This document shows, in pieces, positions 7,414 through 16,516 of a DNA stretch of 53,940 nt; positions within the stretch are counted from its first letter, which is position 1; the number at the start of each line of letters is the position of its first letter. The stretch is taken from contig JALEPE010000087.1 in the NCBI GenBank assembly GCA_022766795.1, forward strand, positions 1-53,940, read 5' to 3'. Under the pieces are notes generated by a model. It was not told where the DNA came from. It worked only from the letters and a program-made list of their open reading frames with translations, and made no database searches. The DNA comes from Helicobacter sp. Lineage in GTDB: Bacteria; Campylobacterota; Campylobacteria; Campylobacterales; Helicobacteraceae. The position numbers were made by a program, and so were the translations under genes.

Positions 7414-8622
7414 ATGGATGTTTTAGTAATTAATTGCGGAAGTTCTTCTCTTAAATATCAACTGATTAATACCAATACAGAGGAAGTTTTAGCTTCAGGC
7501 TTATGCGATAGAATCGGCATTAATGGTGGGCAATTTACCTATAAGCCAAAAGGTGGTGAGAAAACAATACAAGATGTGGATATGCCCGACCACGAAGTGG
7601 CGGTTAAATTAGTCTTAAATGCGCTTATTAACCCAAAAGATGGAATCATAGAATCCTTAGATTCCATAAAAGCGACGGGACATAGAATTGTGCATGGTGG
7701 GGAGCATTTCACGCATTCTGTGCTTGTTAATGATGAAGTGATTCGCCATATTGAAGAGTGTTCTGACTTAGCACCTTTGCATAATCCTGCGCATTTACTA
7801 GGGATTAGAGCCTGTCAGCATTTAATGCCCAACAAGCCAATGGTTACGGTATTTGACACCGCATTCCACCAAAGTATGCCACCTCACGCATATATTTATG
7901 GTTTGCCCTATGAATACTACGAGAAATATAAAATCCGCCGCTATGGATTCCACGGCACAAGCCATAGCTATGTCTCCAAACGCACGGCGGAATTTCTAGG
8001 AATCCCGCTAGAGGATTCCAAAATTATTACCTGCCATTTGGGTAATGGTTCTAGTATTTGCGCAGTTAAGAATGGAAAAAGTATTGACACAAGTATGGGC
8101 TTAACTCCACTTGAAGGCTTGGTAATGGGAACAAGAAGTGGGGATTTAGACCCCGCAATTATTGATTATATTGCACAAAAAGAAAATCTAAGCACAAAAG
8201 AAGTTTTAAATATTTTAAACAAAAAGTCCGGTGTGCTTGGAATCTCTGGGATTTCTAGTGATTTTAGAGACTTGCTTGCTGCCGATGAAGAGGGCAACTT
8301 GAAAGCGCGTTTTGCTAGGGAAGTCTTTGCTTATCGTGTGGCAAAATATATTGGTGCTTATACTGCGGCACTTGTTGGGGTAGATGCGATTACTTTTTGC
8401 GCTGGAGTAGGCGAGAATGCAAAATTTATTCGCGGAAAAATCGTCTCAAACTTGCATTTCTTAGGAATCAATCTTGATGAAAAAGCCAATCTTGAAACGG
8501 TGGGTAAAGAGGGTGTAATCTCTACTTCAGATTCCAAAGTTAAGGTGTGTGTGATTCCTACCAACGAGGAATTAATGATTGCCCGTGATACACGCGCTTT
8601 AGTGTTAGGCGAACATTTATGA
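7414..8622 (+). CDS. ackA: acetate kinase
   Basis: This 402-residue ASKHA-fold kinase converts acetyl phosphate and ADP to acetate and ATP, or the reverse for acetate use. Motifs in order are VLVINCGSSSLKYQ at the N-terminus, HRIVHGGEHF, HNPAHLLGI, TVFDTAFHQSMP with the catalytic Asp, YGFHGTSH, LGNGSS, GTRSGDLDP and FCAGVGENA. The length is typical. AAGGAG precedes the ATG and the gene is cotranscribed with pta. A hairpin at 8665-8691 lies just downstream. Confidence 0.96.
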   Translation: MDVLVINCGSSSLKYQLINTNTEEVLASGLCDRIGINGGQFTYKPKGGEKTIQDVDMPDHEVAVKLVLNALINPKDGIIESLDSIKATGHRIVHGGEHFTHSVLVNDEVIRHIEECSDLAPLHNPAHLLGIRACQHLMPNKPMVTVFDTAFHQSMPPHAYIYGLPYEYYEKYKIRRYGFHGTSHSYVSKRTAEFLGIPLEDSKIITCHLGNGSSICAVKNGKSIDTSMGLTPLEGLVMGTRSGDLDPAIIDYIAQKENLSTKEVLNILNKKSGVLGISGISSDFRDLLAADEEGNLKARFAREVFAYRVAKYIGAYTAALVGVDAITFCAGVGENAKFIRGKIVSNLHFLGINLDEKANLETVGKEGVISTSDSKVKVCVIPTNEELMIARDTRALVLGEHL

Positions 8623-9000
8623 TGAGTCTAAAGCTAATATGAAATTACGGATTTGTATAGTGTGCGTGCATTTGCTTTGCGTAAATGCACGTCACAATTC
8701 CTATGAAATCTCGCAATAGCTAGTTACTTTTTGCTTGCGATTCTGTCATTATGAGCGCAGGCGAAGCGCACATTTGCGTTAGCAAATTTGCCCACACTTG
8801 CAAATCCATAATTCAATAGTGTAAAAAATTTTACAATAACATTATAAAAACAGTATGCGCAATATAACACCTTATGTGTAAGGGTTAAGATTCCAAAATT
8901 TCATAAAAATCTACAAAATTTAATATTTATCTTAATTGGTTTTATTAAATTTTATTGCAAATTTTGCCATAATTTCCAAATTTTCTTTGAAGGCGCAAGA
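8623..9000 (+). other. 378-base intergenic region with hairpins and a decayed repeat
   Basis: No credible ORF is present. The region contains an 11-bp stem at 8665-8691, a degenerate member of the dispersed repeat family around 8745-8770 (GTCATTATGAGCGC...GCGAAGCG), and a small ATTTGC/GCAAAT hairpin near 8772-8787. The last 100 bases are AT-rich, with a CATAAT-like box near 8970 that could start the 9-16 kb operon. Confidence 0.6.
8665..8691. repeat. inverted repeat / stem-loop downstream of ackA
   Basis: CGTGCATTTGC and GTAAATGCACG form an 11-bp stem with one G-T wobble and a five-base loop. There is no T-tract afterwards, so it is either a processing or termination aid or a repeat-family relic. 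Confidence 0.55.
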
Positions 9001-10248
9001 ATGATAATTAAAGGAGCAATGATTTGCGATGCAAATAGCGAGCAAAGAGGTGATGTGCGCATTGAGGGGAGTCAAATTACGCAGGTTAGTTGCAGTATTT
9101 TGCCTCGTGAGAATGAGATGATTCTTGATGCAAAAGATTTAATGTTATTGCCCGGAGCAATTGATTTAAATACGCGCGTAAGTAACGCAACACTTAGCAA
9201 AGAAAATCTATTAAAGCTTTCCACTAAAGCAGCTCTTGGTGGAATCACACAAGCAGTTTTAATGCCAGATTGTAATCCAACTTTAAGTAGTGAGCTTGGA
9301 TTAACCTTGCTTGATGCCTTGCAAGATGATTTTAAAGCGCAAATTATTGGAATTGCAGAAGCAGTAGATATGGAATCCCAAAAGTTAAATGCGCTTGCGT
9401 CTTTGCATAAAAAGGGCGCAAAAGGTATTTATGTCAAGTCAAATATGGATGGAAATCTTTTGCGCCGTGCGTGTGAATTCGCGCTGATGTTTGATGTGCC
9501 GATGTTTTTTGCCTGCGAGGACGAGTCGTTAAGCGCAAATGGTGTGATGAATGACGGGGAGCTATCCTCAATGCTTGGACTTCCTGCGATTCCAACTTTA
9601 AGTGAGACGAAAGAAGTCGCAAAATTAAGTGAATTTGCGCGTTTTATGGGTGTTAGGGCTGTGTTTCTAGCTATTGCTGCGCAACATAGTGTGGAGATTG
9701 TTAAATATGTAAAAAGCACATTGGAAACACATCAATCTAGAATCGCAGAGTTGTTTTTGCAAACTTCTATTCACCACTTAATGCTCACAGAGGATTTATG
9801 TGCAAATTACAATACAGCTGCCAAAATTAAGCCTCCTTTGAAATCAGAATCTACACGCAAACAACTCGTTAAAAGTGTAAAAAAAGATGAAATTACACTC
9901 ATTACTTCCTTGCAGTCTGAAAAATCCCTCGCACAAAAAGATTTAGCTTTTGAGGAAGCAGCATTTGGAGTAGATATGATTGCGTATTTTATGCCGATGT
10001 GCTATACGCTTTTGGTAAAAAATGAGCATTTAACGATGAAAGAATTTAGTAAGATCTTAAGTTTCAATCCTGCAAATGTGCTTGGAATGCAGCACAAAGG
10101 CTTGATTGCACCGGGGTATGATGCGGATTTAGTGCTATTTGACCCTAAAAGCTCGCAAGTGATTGACGATGAGGATTCACCCTATTGCGATTGGATTTTT
10201 AATGGTAGTGTAAAAGAAGTATTTGTCGCGGGGAAAAAGGTGTTATAA
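9001..10248 (+). CDS. dihydroorotase-like protein lacking the metal-binding HxH (PyrC' type)
   Basis: This 415-residue amidohydrolase-superfamily protein is built like type I dihydroorotase: small beta-domain, TIM barrel, and C-terminal GLIAPGYDADLVLFDP. The zinc signature DxHxHxR is replaced by AIDLNTRV at residues 54-60, and the later histidine ligands are not evident, so hydrolase activity is unlikely. Inactive PyrC' proteins can act as structural partners of aspartate transcarbamoylase, but no pyrB lies nearby. A real PyrC with intact HxH is encoded at 13807. It starts a long operon and the ATG follows a GAAGGCGCAAGA leader. Confidence 0.82.
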   Translation: MIIKGAMICDANSEQRGDVRIEGSQITQVSCSILPRENEMILDAKDLMLLPGAIDLNTRVSNATLSKENLLKLSTKAALGGITQAVLMPDCNPTLSSELGLTLLDALQDDFKAQIIGIAEAVDMESQKLNALASLHKKGAKGIYVKSNMDGNLLRRACEFALMFDVPMFFACEDESLSANGVMNDGELSSMLGLPAIPTLSETKEVAKLSEFARFMGVRAVFLAIAAQHSVEIVKYVKSTLETHQSRIAELFLQTSIHHLMLTEDLCANYNTAAKIKPPLKSESTRKQLVKSVKKDEITLITSLQSEKSLAQKDLAFEEAAFGVDMIAYFMPMCYTLLVKNEHLTMKEFSKILSFNPANVLGMQHKGLIAPGYDADLVLFDPKSSQVIDDEDSPYCDWIFNGSVKEVFVAGKKVL

Positions 10249-10315
10249 ATTTGGAATATAAGGGGATTATTGCATTATTAAAGAGCTGCAAAAATAATTT
10301 ATAAGGAGGCGCTGA

Positions 10316-11146
10316 ATGGAAGAGAAGTTTTTAGCAATGTGGAGTCGGTTTGTGGAGTGGTTTTTTGCTTTTTTGCCAAATATGATTAGTGCGCTTTTGA
10401 TTCTTGTTGTTGGTTTTTATATTGCAAGGATTTTTTCGCGCTATGTCTTTAAACTCATTGTTAAATTAACAAAAGATGAAACATTAGGTGGATTTCTGTG
10501 TAATGTTGTGTTTGTGGCATTGTTGATTTTAATCATTATTACAGCTTTAACAAACTTGGGGGTGCAGACAACTTCTATTATTGCGGTTTTAGGAACAGCG
10601 GGCTTAGCAATCGGTTTATCGCTTAAAGATTCTTTATCTAACCTTGCTGGTGGAATCTTAATTATTGTATTGCGTCCTTTTAAAAAGGACGATTTGGTTG
10701 TGATTGGCTCTATAACTGGCAAAGTGCAGGAAGTCAATTTATTCCAAACAAAGCTAACAACTCCGGATAATCAACTCGTCATTATGCCAAACTCTATGGT
10801 AGTTTCAGCACCTGTTACAAATGTCAATATTAATCCTGCGCGCAGAATGGATTTAATGTTTAGTGTTTCTTATACAAGTGATTTGCAAAAGGCAAAGACT
10901 ATTTTAGAGGAAGTATTTGCAACAGATGAAAATGTTTTGCAAGAACCCAAACCGCTTGTAGGTGTAGATGTGTTAAACGCGAGTAGTATAGATTTTATGG
11001 TGCGTTTTTGGGTTAAGACGGGTGAAAATATTAATGCAAAACTTGCGCTTTTGCAAAGGGTAAAAATCCGCTTTGATGAAGAAGGTATTGAGATTCCATA
11101 TAATAAGCTTGATATCAATTTAAATACGCCATTAGTGAGCAAATAA
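10316..11146 (+). CDS. mscS: small-conductance mechanosensitive channel (MscS family)
   Basis: This 276-residue inner-membrane channel releases solutes on hypo-osmotic shock. Three hydrophobic segments lie at about residues 17-40, 60-85 and 88-112. The last is the pore helix, rich in Gly/Ala/Ser (AVLGTAGLAIGLSLKDSLSN). The MscS beta-domain follows (RPFKKDDLVVIGSITGKVQE, MPNS), then a C-terminal alpha/beta domain. AAGGAGG precedes the ATG. Its stop overlaps the next ATG (TAATG). The length matches the short E. coli MscS class. Confidence 0.92.
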   Translation: MEEKFLAMWSRFVEWFFAFLPNMISALLILVVGFYIARIFSRYVFKLIVKLTKDETLGGFLCNVVFVALLILIIITALTNLGVQTTSIIAVLGTAGLAIGLSLKDSLSNLAGGILIIVLRPFKKDDLVVIGSITGKVQEVNLFQTKLTTPDNQLVIMPNSMVVSAPVTNVNINPARRMDLMFSVSYTSDLQKAKTILEEVFATDENVLQEPKPLVGVDVLNASSIDFMVRFWVKTGENINAKLALLQRVKIRFDEEGIEIPYNKLDINLNTPLVSK

Positions 11147-12372
11147 TGCGGATTATCGGGGCGGATTTTGTTGCGCTTTGCAATGCAGAATTTGATGTAT
11201 TAAAACAAGGTGGAATCTGTTTTGATACTAATGGAATCTTAGAAATTGCGCCCTATATGCAGTTGCGTCAAAAATATAAAAATGTAGAAGCGCAATTTTA
11301 CGATTCTTGTGTGATTACGCCAAGTTTTGCAAATATGCACCTGCATTTAGAATTTAGTCAAAATGACGGAATTTTGCATTTTGGAGACTTTGGAAAATGG
11401 CTTGATAGCGTGATAGAAAAACGTGAAGTGCTGATGAGTGGAGATTTACAAAGCGCAATGCAAGCAGGCATTAATGCGTGCTTAAAGAGCGGTGTTGGTT
11501 TTGTGGGGGCGATTTCAAGCAATGGATTAGATTTAGAAGTTTTAGCAAATGCGCCCTTGCGTGTGCTATACTTTAATGAAGCAATCGGTTCTAATGTGCA
11601 AATACTTGATGTGTTGTATCAAAACTTTCAAGCGCGTTTCAAGGAATCGCAAAGCAAAGCAAGCGCACGGTTTATTCCCGCAGTTGCCGTGCATTCTCCT
11701 TATTCTGTGCATTCAAAATTATTGCAAAAGGTCTTGGAGTTTGCTAAAGAAAATAACACGCCTTTAAGTGTGCATTTTTTAGAATCTTGTGCGGAGAAAG
11801 AGTGGCTAATGCAAAGCAGTGGATATTTTAGTGCATTTTATGAGAAATTTTTTAATGCAAAGCTGAAATCTTTCTTTAGCGTGGATAGTTTTTTAGATGC
11901 GTTTTCGGACTTTAAAGGTGTGTATTTTACGCATTGTTTAGAAGCAGGGAGTAAGGAATTTGCAAAAATTTTTAGAATGCAGGGTAAAATCATTACTTGC
12001 CCAAAGTCTAATCGTTTATTAAATAATAAGTTTCTAGATATTAATTGCATAGAGCAAAATGGGATTCCACTCTGTATTGGTACAGATGGCAAAAGTTCCA
12101 ATGATACATTGTCTTTGCTTGATGAGCTTAGAATCGCGTTATTTGCTTATGCAGATATGCCATTAGAAGTGTTAGCTAGGAAGCTATTGCTTAGTGTAAC
12201 GCGCAATGCGTTTGTGGATACTTCCTTGCCACTTGGGGAGTTAAAGTGTGGAAATTGGGCAGATTTTGCTGTGTTTAAATTACCTAAAGTGGAGGAATTT
12301 CTAGCACAGCATTTGATTTTATACGCTAAAGAAGCGCAACAATTATTGATTCAAGGCAAAGAGGTTCTATAA
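11146..12372 (+). CDS. aminofutalosine deaminase family amidohydrolase
   Basis: This 408-residue TIM-barrel deaminase has the superfamily ligands NMHLHLE (about residues 64-70), AVHSPYSVH, HFLES, YFTHCLEA and the metal-binding aspartate in CIGTDGKSSNDTLSLLDELR. It resembles the H. pylori HP0267 chlorohydrolase-type protein, which, as I recall, deaminates 6-amino-6-deoxyfutalosine in the futalosine route to menaquinone. That substrate is inferred from family resemblance; an SsnA- or guanine-deaminase-like activity is the alternative. It is coupled to mscS by TAATG and followed 16 bases later by the phosphomannomutase gene. Confidence 0.8.
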   Translation: MRIIGADFVALCNAEFDVLKQGGICFDTNGILEIAPYMQLRQKYKNVEAQFYDSCVITPSFANMHLHLEFSQNDGILHFGDFGKWLDSVIEKREVLMSGDLQSAMQAGINACLKSGVGFVGAISSNGLDLEVLANAPLRVLYFNEAIGSNVQILDVLYQNFQARFKESQSKASARFIPAVAVHSPYSVHSKLLQKVLEFAKENNTPLSVHFLESCAEKEWLMQSSGYFSAFYEKFFNAKLKSFFSVDSFLDAFSDFKGVYFTHCLEAGSKEFAKIFRMQGKIITCPKSNRLLNNKFLDINCIEQNGIPLCIGTDGKSSNDTLSLLDELRIALFAYADMPLEVLARKLLLSVTRNAFVDTSLPLGELKCGNWADFAVFKLPKVEEFLAQHLILYAKEAQQLLIQGKEVL

Positions 12373-12388
12373 CAATCAAAGGAATGTA

Positions 12389-13810
12389 ATGCAAAAACTA
12401 GCAATTTTTAGAGAGTATGATATTCGTGGAATTTATGGGGAGGATTTAATTCAAGAAAATGTTGTGAAAATCGGCTTTTTAATTGGAAAAGAGTTGTTGA
12501 AGCGTGGAGGAAAAACGCTTGGAGTAGGGTATGATGCGCGAGTGCATTCTAAGCAAATTTTTGCTTGGTTTTGCAGTGGTGTGCTTGCCAGCGGTGCGAT
12601 TCCTTATTGCTTGGGTGCGATTCCAACTCCAGTTGGGTATTTTGCACTTTATAGTGTTTTTGAAGTAGAATCGTGTCAGCACACGCTAGATGGAAGTGTG
12701 ATGATTACGGGTTCGCACAATCCTCCCAAATACAATGGTTTTAAAATCACGCTTTGTAAAGAACCATTCTTTGGTGATTCCATTTACGCACTAGAGAGGG
12801 ATTTTTATGCGTTAGATTATGCGAGTATTGCTGTGAAAGAAGCTAGAGAGATTCCAACCATCAATGTGCTAGAAAAATATGTGGAATACTTGGTCAAGGA
12901 ATTTTCGCATTTAAGAGGTTTTAAGATTCCAATAAGTATAGATTGTGGGAATGGAATCGCAGGAATTGGAATCACACGCATTTTAGAAAGGCTAGGGATT
13001 GCATATAATGGGCTGTTTTTAGAGCCCGATGGAAATTTTCCAAATCACCACCCTGATCCTAGTGAGGAAGAAAATTTAAGTTTTTTAAAACAAGAAGTGG
13101 TAAAACAAGGTGGAATTGGATTTGCCTTTGATGGAGATGGCGATAGGCTTGCAGTATTAAAGAGTGAAAATGGCAGGGTGAAAGTGTATAAGGGCGATGA
13201 GCTTGCAATCATTTTTGCACAAAGTTTGCAAAATCCCGTTGTCATTGGCGAGGTGAAATGCTCGTTAAATATGTATGAAAGCATTGATAAAATCGGCAAA
13301 AGCATTATGTATAAAACTGGGCATAGTAATCTAAAAGTGAAGCTTAAAGAGAGTGGTGCAGATATGGCGTTTGAAGTGAGTGGGCATATCTTTTTTAATG
13401 ATCGCTACTTTGGCTTTGATGATGCGACTTACGCGGCTTTACGCGTGTTAGAATTATTGCATAAAGAGGGAGTGGCATTTGATAGTGTGTTAGAGAATTT
13501 GCCAAAACTTTTTAGCACCGATGAGATTAAGATTCCAACAAGCGAGAGTGAAAAATTCTCGCAGATTGCGCAATTAAAGGAAGTTTTGCAAAATCCCCAT
13601 ACATTACCGCAGGATTTTCCAAAGATTGTTAATATCATCACGATTGATGGTGTGCGTGTGGTGTTTGAAGAAGGCTGGGGGCTTGTGCGCGCAAGCAACA
13701 CAACACCCGTGCTTGTAACGCGCTTTGAAGCAAAGAGTAAGGAATCTTGCGCGCGTTACCAAAAGGCACTCTTGGAGCTTTTAGAGCAAATGAAAACAAA
13801 AGGATTATGA
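12389..13810 (+). CDS. manB: phosphomannomutase/phosphoglucomutase
   Basis: This 473-residue alpha-D-phosphohexomutase moves phosphate between C6 and C1 of mannose or glucose, supplying sugar nucleotides for surface glycans. Seen in order are FREYDIRGIYGEDL at the N-terminus, the phosphoserine loop MITGSHNPPKYNGFK, the metal loop FAFDGDGDRLAV, the sugar-binding EVSGHIFFND and the phosphate-binding VRASNTTP. All catalytic parts are present. The symbol is uncertain (algC and manB are both used). Its stop overlaps pyrC (ATGA). Confidence 0.92.
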   Translation: MQKLAIFREYDIRGIYGEDLIQENVVKIGFLIGKELLKRGGKTLGVGYDARVHSKQIFAWFCSGVLASGAIPYCLGAIPTPVGYFALYSVFEVESCQHTLDGSVMITGSHNPPKYNGFKITLCKEPFFGDSIYALERDFYALDYASIAVKEAREIPTINVLEKYVEYLVKEFSHLRGFKIPISIDCGNGIAGIGITRILERLGIAYNGLFLEPDGNFPNHHPDPSEEENLSFLKQEVVKQGGIGFAFDGDGDRLAVLKSENGRVKVYKGDELAIIFAQSLQNPVVIGEVKCSLNMYESIDKIGKSIMYKTGHSNLKVKLKESGADMAFEVSGHIFFNDRYFGFDDATYAALRVLELLHKEGVAFDSVLENLPKLFSTDEIKIPTSESEKFSQIAQLKEVLQNPHTLPQDFPKIVNIITIDGVRVVFEEGWGLVRASNTTPVLVTRFEAKSKESCARYQKALLELLEQMKTKGL

Positions 13811-14829
13811 TGCAGCTAACTTTACAATCTCCTTATGATATGCACTTGCATTTACGCGATACACCGATGTTAGAAGCGGTAGCAAAATACACTGCACGCT
13901 ATTTTAGTGGTGCGCTTGTAATGCCAAATTTAAATCCACCTGTGGATTGTTTGGATTTAGCGTTAGCCTATAAAGAGAGAATTCTAAAGGCGTGTGGGGA
14001 TTCCACTTTTACACCTTTAATGTCTTTGTATCTCACAGAGAAGCTAGATAGAGCGCAATTAAAGATGGCTAAAGAAGCGGGGATTCAATTTATCAAGCTA
14101 TATCCTAAGGGTGCAACAACAGGTAGCGAAAGCGGTGTGAGCGCGATTTTAGCACCCAAAGTTTTAGAAGTGTTAGAAGTTGCACAAGATTTAGGGGTGA
14201 TTTTAAGCATACACGGGGAAAGCAATGGTTTTGTAATGGAGAGAGAAGCGGAGTTTCATTCAATTTTTGCCGAGCTTGCAACGACTTTTCCGCGCTTAAA
14301 AATTATTTTTGAACATTTAAGCGACCATCGCTCCATTGCGCTTGTGGAAAAATATGATAATCTTTTTGCGACACTCACTTTGCACCATATCACTTTGAGT
14401 TTAGATGATGTGATTGGCGGAGCATTGAATCCGCATTGTTTTTGCAAGCCGATTTTAAAAACACCTAAGGATAGAGACGCATTGCTACAAGTTGCCCTTA
14501 GCGCGCATTCTAAATTTTCTTTTGGTAGCGATTCTGCACCGCATTTACAGGCAAATAAAGAATGCGCAAAAGGTGCAGCAGGAATTTTTAGCGCACCGCT
14601 ACTTTTACCAGCTTTAGCAGAAATTTTTGACGCACACCATCGCTTGGAGAATTTAGAATCCTTTGTGGCACATAACGCGCAAAGAATCTATCATCTACCA
14701 AAAACAGATAAAATCGTGCGTCTTACTAAAAAATCTTTTAAAGTTGCGGATTCTATTGGCGGGGATTCCATTCGTAGTGTTGTGCCACTTTTTGCTGGAC
14801 GGACGTTTAGCTGGGATTATGAATGCTAA
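13807..14829 (+). CDS. pyrC: dihydroorotase (class II)
   Basis: PyrC closes carbamoyl-aspartate to dihydroorotate in pyrimidine synthesis. The 340-residue product has the intact metal motif PYDMHLHLRDT at residues 9-19, with the two histidines and the arginine. It also has the carboxylated lysine region FIKLYPKGATT, SIHGES, FEHLSDHRS and the C-terminal SFGSDSAPH. The ATG at 13807 overlaps the previous stop; ATG 13810 is equally possible. This is the functional enzyme, in contrast to the HxH-less relative at 9001. Its 3' end overlaps coaD. Confidence 0.95.
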   Translation: MMQLTLQSPYDMHLHLRDTPMLEAVAKYTARYFSGALVMPNLNPPVDCLDLALAYKERILKACGDSTFTPLMSLYLTEKLDRAQLKMAKEAGIQFIKLYPKGATTGSESGVSAILAPKVLEVLEVAQDLGVILSIHGESNGFVMEREAEFHSIFAELATTFPRLKIIFEHLSDHRSIALVEKYDNLFATLTLHHITLSLDDVIGGALNPHCFCKPILKTPKDRDALLQVALSAHSKFSFGSDSAPHLQANKECAKGAAGIFSAPLLLPALAEIFDAHHRLENLESFVAHNAQRIYHLPKTDKIVRLTKKSFKVADSIGGDSIRSVVPLFAGRTFSWDYEC

Positions 14830-15320
14830 GAATTGCCATATATCCGGGCACATTTGATCCTATTACAAATGGGCATTTAGATGTCATTGAACGCGCTTGT
14901 AAGCTCTTTGATGGACTGATTATCGCTGTGGCTAAGTCTAGCAGCAAGAATCCCCTTTTTAGCCTTGATGAGCGCGTAGAAATGGTGAATTTAGCGATGA
15001 GGGAATCGCAAAGCATTAATGTAAAGGTTTGTGTGCATTCTTTTGAGAATCTGATTGCAACTTTTGCGAAAGAACAAGGTGCGAATATCCTTGTGCGTGG
15101 GCTTAGAGCAGTAAGTGATTTTGAATATGAATTACAAATGGGATATGCAAATGCTTCTTTAAATCCTGCACTAGAAACGGTGTATTTAATGCCCTCTTTA
15201 CAAAATGCGTTTATTAGTTCTACGGTGGTGCGTTCTATTTTATCTCACGGCGGGGAGATAGGACATCTTGTGCCAAAGGCTGTGAAAGAATTTATTGCGC
15301 GTTTGGAGAAAGGATTTTAA
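14823..15320 (+). CDS. coaD: phosphopantetheine adenylyltransferase
   Basis: CoaD adenylates 4'-phosphopantetheine to dephospho-CoA. The 165-residue product has the nucleotidyltransferase T/HxGH motif in IYPGTFDPITNGHLDVIERA, RGLRAVSDFEYELQM and the ISSTVVRSIL block. Length and start match the family. It overlaps pyrC by seven bases and abuts tmk, a coaD-tmk pairing also found in H. pylori (HP1475-HP1474). Confidence 0.97.
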   Translation: MLRIAIYPGTFDPITNGHLDVIERACKLFDGLIIAVAKSSSKNPLFSLDERVEMVNLAMRESQSINVKVCVHSFENLIATFAKEQGANILVRGLRAVSDFEYELQMGYANASLNPALETVYLMPSLQNAFISSTVVRSILSHGGEIGHLVPKAVKEFIARLEKGF

Positions 15321-15884
15321 ATGTATGTTGTGCTAGAGGGAATTGATACGGCAGGTAAAAGCACACAAATTATGCGTTTAAAAGAGATTTTTACTAATGC
15401 GATTTTCACTTGTGAGCCCGGTGGTAGTGCATTAGGAATGAAAATTAGAGAGATTTTACTGCACACGTCTTTGTGCCAAAAGGCTGAAATGTTACTCTTT
15501 CTTGCGGATAGAGCGGAGCATTTTACAAAGGTTATCCAACCCAATTTAAGTCAATGTATCATTAGCGATAGAAGCTTGATCTCTGGAATCGCCTATGCTA
15601 AAGACTTTGATTATGCAGTTTTGGAATCTTTAAATTTATTTGTTATGGAGCATACATTACCCAATAAGGTTATTTTATTGGAGTTGGATAAAGATACTTT
15701 GGAGTATCGTTTAAGCCAAAAGGGGCAAGATAGAATCGAACAAAGAGGAATCGCGTATTTGTTGGAATTGCAAGAGCGATTAAAGGAAGTGATTGCGCGT
15801 TTAAATGTGGAATCGCTTATTGTGAATGCAAGCTTACCGCAAGATTCTATAACTGCGCAAATTGCAGAGTTTATCCACCATTAA
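15321..15884 (+). CDS. tmk: thymidylate kinase
   Basis: Tmk phosphorylates dTMP to dTDP. The 187-residue product has the P-loop LEGIDTAGKSTQ near the N-terminus, CEPGGSALGMKIREILL, LFLADRAEHF and the DRS motif in ISDRSLISGIAYA. A lid region with QDRIEQRG follows. It is slightly shorter than the E. coli enzyme, as in other Helicobacter. The ATG directly follows the coaD stop, and its own stop overlaps the comF ATG. Confidence 0.96.
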   Translation: MYVVLEGIDTAGKSTQIMRLKEIFTNAIFTCEPGGSALGMKIREILLHTSLCQKAEMLLFLADRAEHFTKVIQPNLSQCIISDRSLISGIAYAKDFDYAVLESLNLFVMEHTLPNKVILLELDKDTLEYRLSQKGQDRIEQRGIAYLLELQERLKEVIARLNVESLIVNASLPQDSITAQIAEFIHH

Positions 15885-16459
15885 TGCGCTGTTTGTTATG
15901 TGGAAAATTAACCTTTAGGCTGATTTGTAAAACTTGTGAGGAATTTATCGCTATTGTGCCGAGTTGTAGGGATATTGATGGCTTTAAGGTGTATGGATTT
16001 TTTGCGTATTGTGATATTGCACCACTCTTGCACGCGAAATATTCCGTGTTTGGCAGTAAAATTTACGCATTTTTAGCCAAACGCGCAGTGGCTTATTTAA
16101 AGGCGCAATTAGAGATTCCTTATAATGCGTATTGTGTGGGAATAGATGATAAGATTAGCAAGCAAGGATATGCGCACAATGCGATTTTGTTGCATTATTT
16201 AAAGGCAGTGGGATTGCGTCCGCTTTACTGCACGCTTTATGCTAGTAATGCCGTGCGTTATGCGGGAAAGAGTTTGGAATTCCGACAAAATAATCCGAGA
16301 AATTTCACGCTAAAACGCAAAGTAGCGGGTAAAACAATCGTGCTAGTTGATGATATTGTAACAACAGGCTTAACGCTTAAAGAAGCAAAAGGCTTTTTAG
16401 AGGCTCAAGGCGCAGAAGTTTTATGCGCACTTGTTTTAACTGATGTGAGAGAATGTTAG
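15884..16459 (+). CDS. ComF family phosphoribosyltransferase-like protein
   Basis: This 191-residue protein has an N-terminal zinc-finger-like pair (CLLCGK, then CKTC at about residues 17-20). A type I phosphoribosyltransferase domain ends in the PRPP loop TIVLVDDIVTTGLTLKEA near residues 148-165. ComF proteins are needed for natural transformation in several bacteria, probably at the step where incoming single-stranded DNA meets the cytoplasmic machinery. No enzymatic reaction is firmly known. Translation is coupled to tmk by TAATG. Confidence 0.88.
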   Translation: MRCLLCGKLTFRLICKTCEEFIAIVPSCRDIDGFKVYGFFAYCDIAPLLHAKYSVFGSKIYAFLAKRAVAYLKAQLEIPYNAYCVGIDDKISKQGYAHNAILLHYLKAVGLRPLYCTLYASNAVRYAGKSLEFRQNNPRNFTLKRKVAGKTIVLVDDIVTTGLTLKEAKGFLEAQGAEVLCALVLTDVREC

Positions 16460-16486
16460 AAAATGGTAAATTTTAAAAAAATTTGT

Positions 16487-16492
16487 TAAAAT
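16487..16492 (+). promoter_or_regulatory. putative -10 box of rplI-hslVU
   Basis: TAAAAT follows a T/A-rich stretch (AATTTTAAAAAAATTTGT) about 25 bases before the rplI ATG, in the short gap after comF. Confidence 0.4.
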
Positions 16493-16516
16493 TGCGCGAA
16501 AATTTAAGGAGAAAAT

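Noticed and set aside
9001..10248. Calling the first dihydroorotase-like gene an active PyrC
   Set aside because: The metal-binding HxH is absent and a complete PyrC is encoded at 13807.
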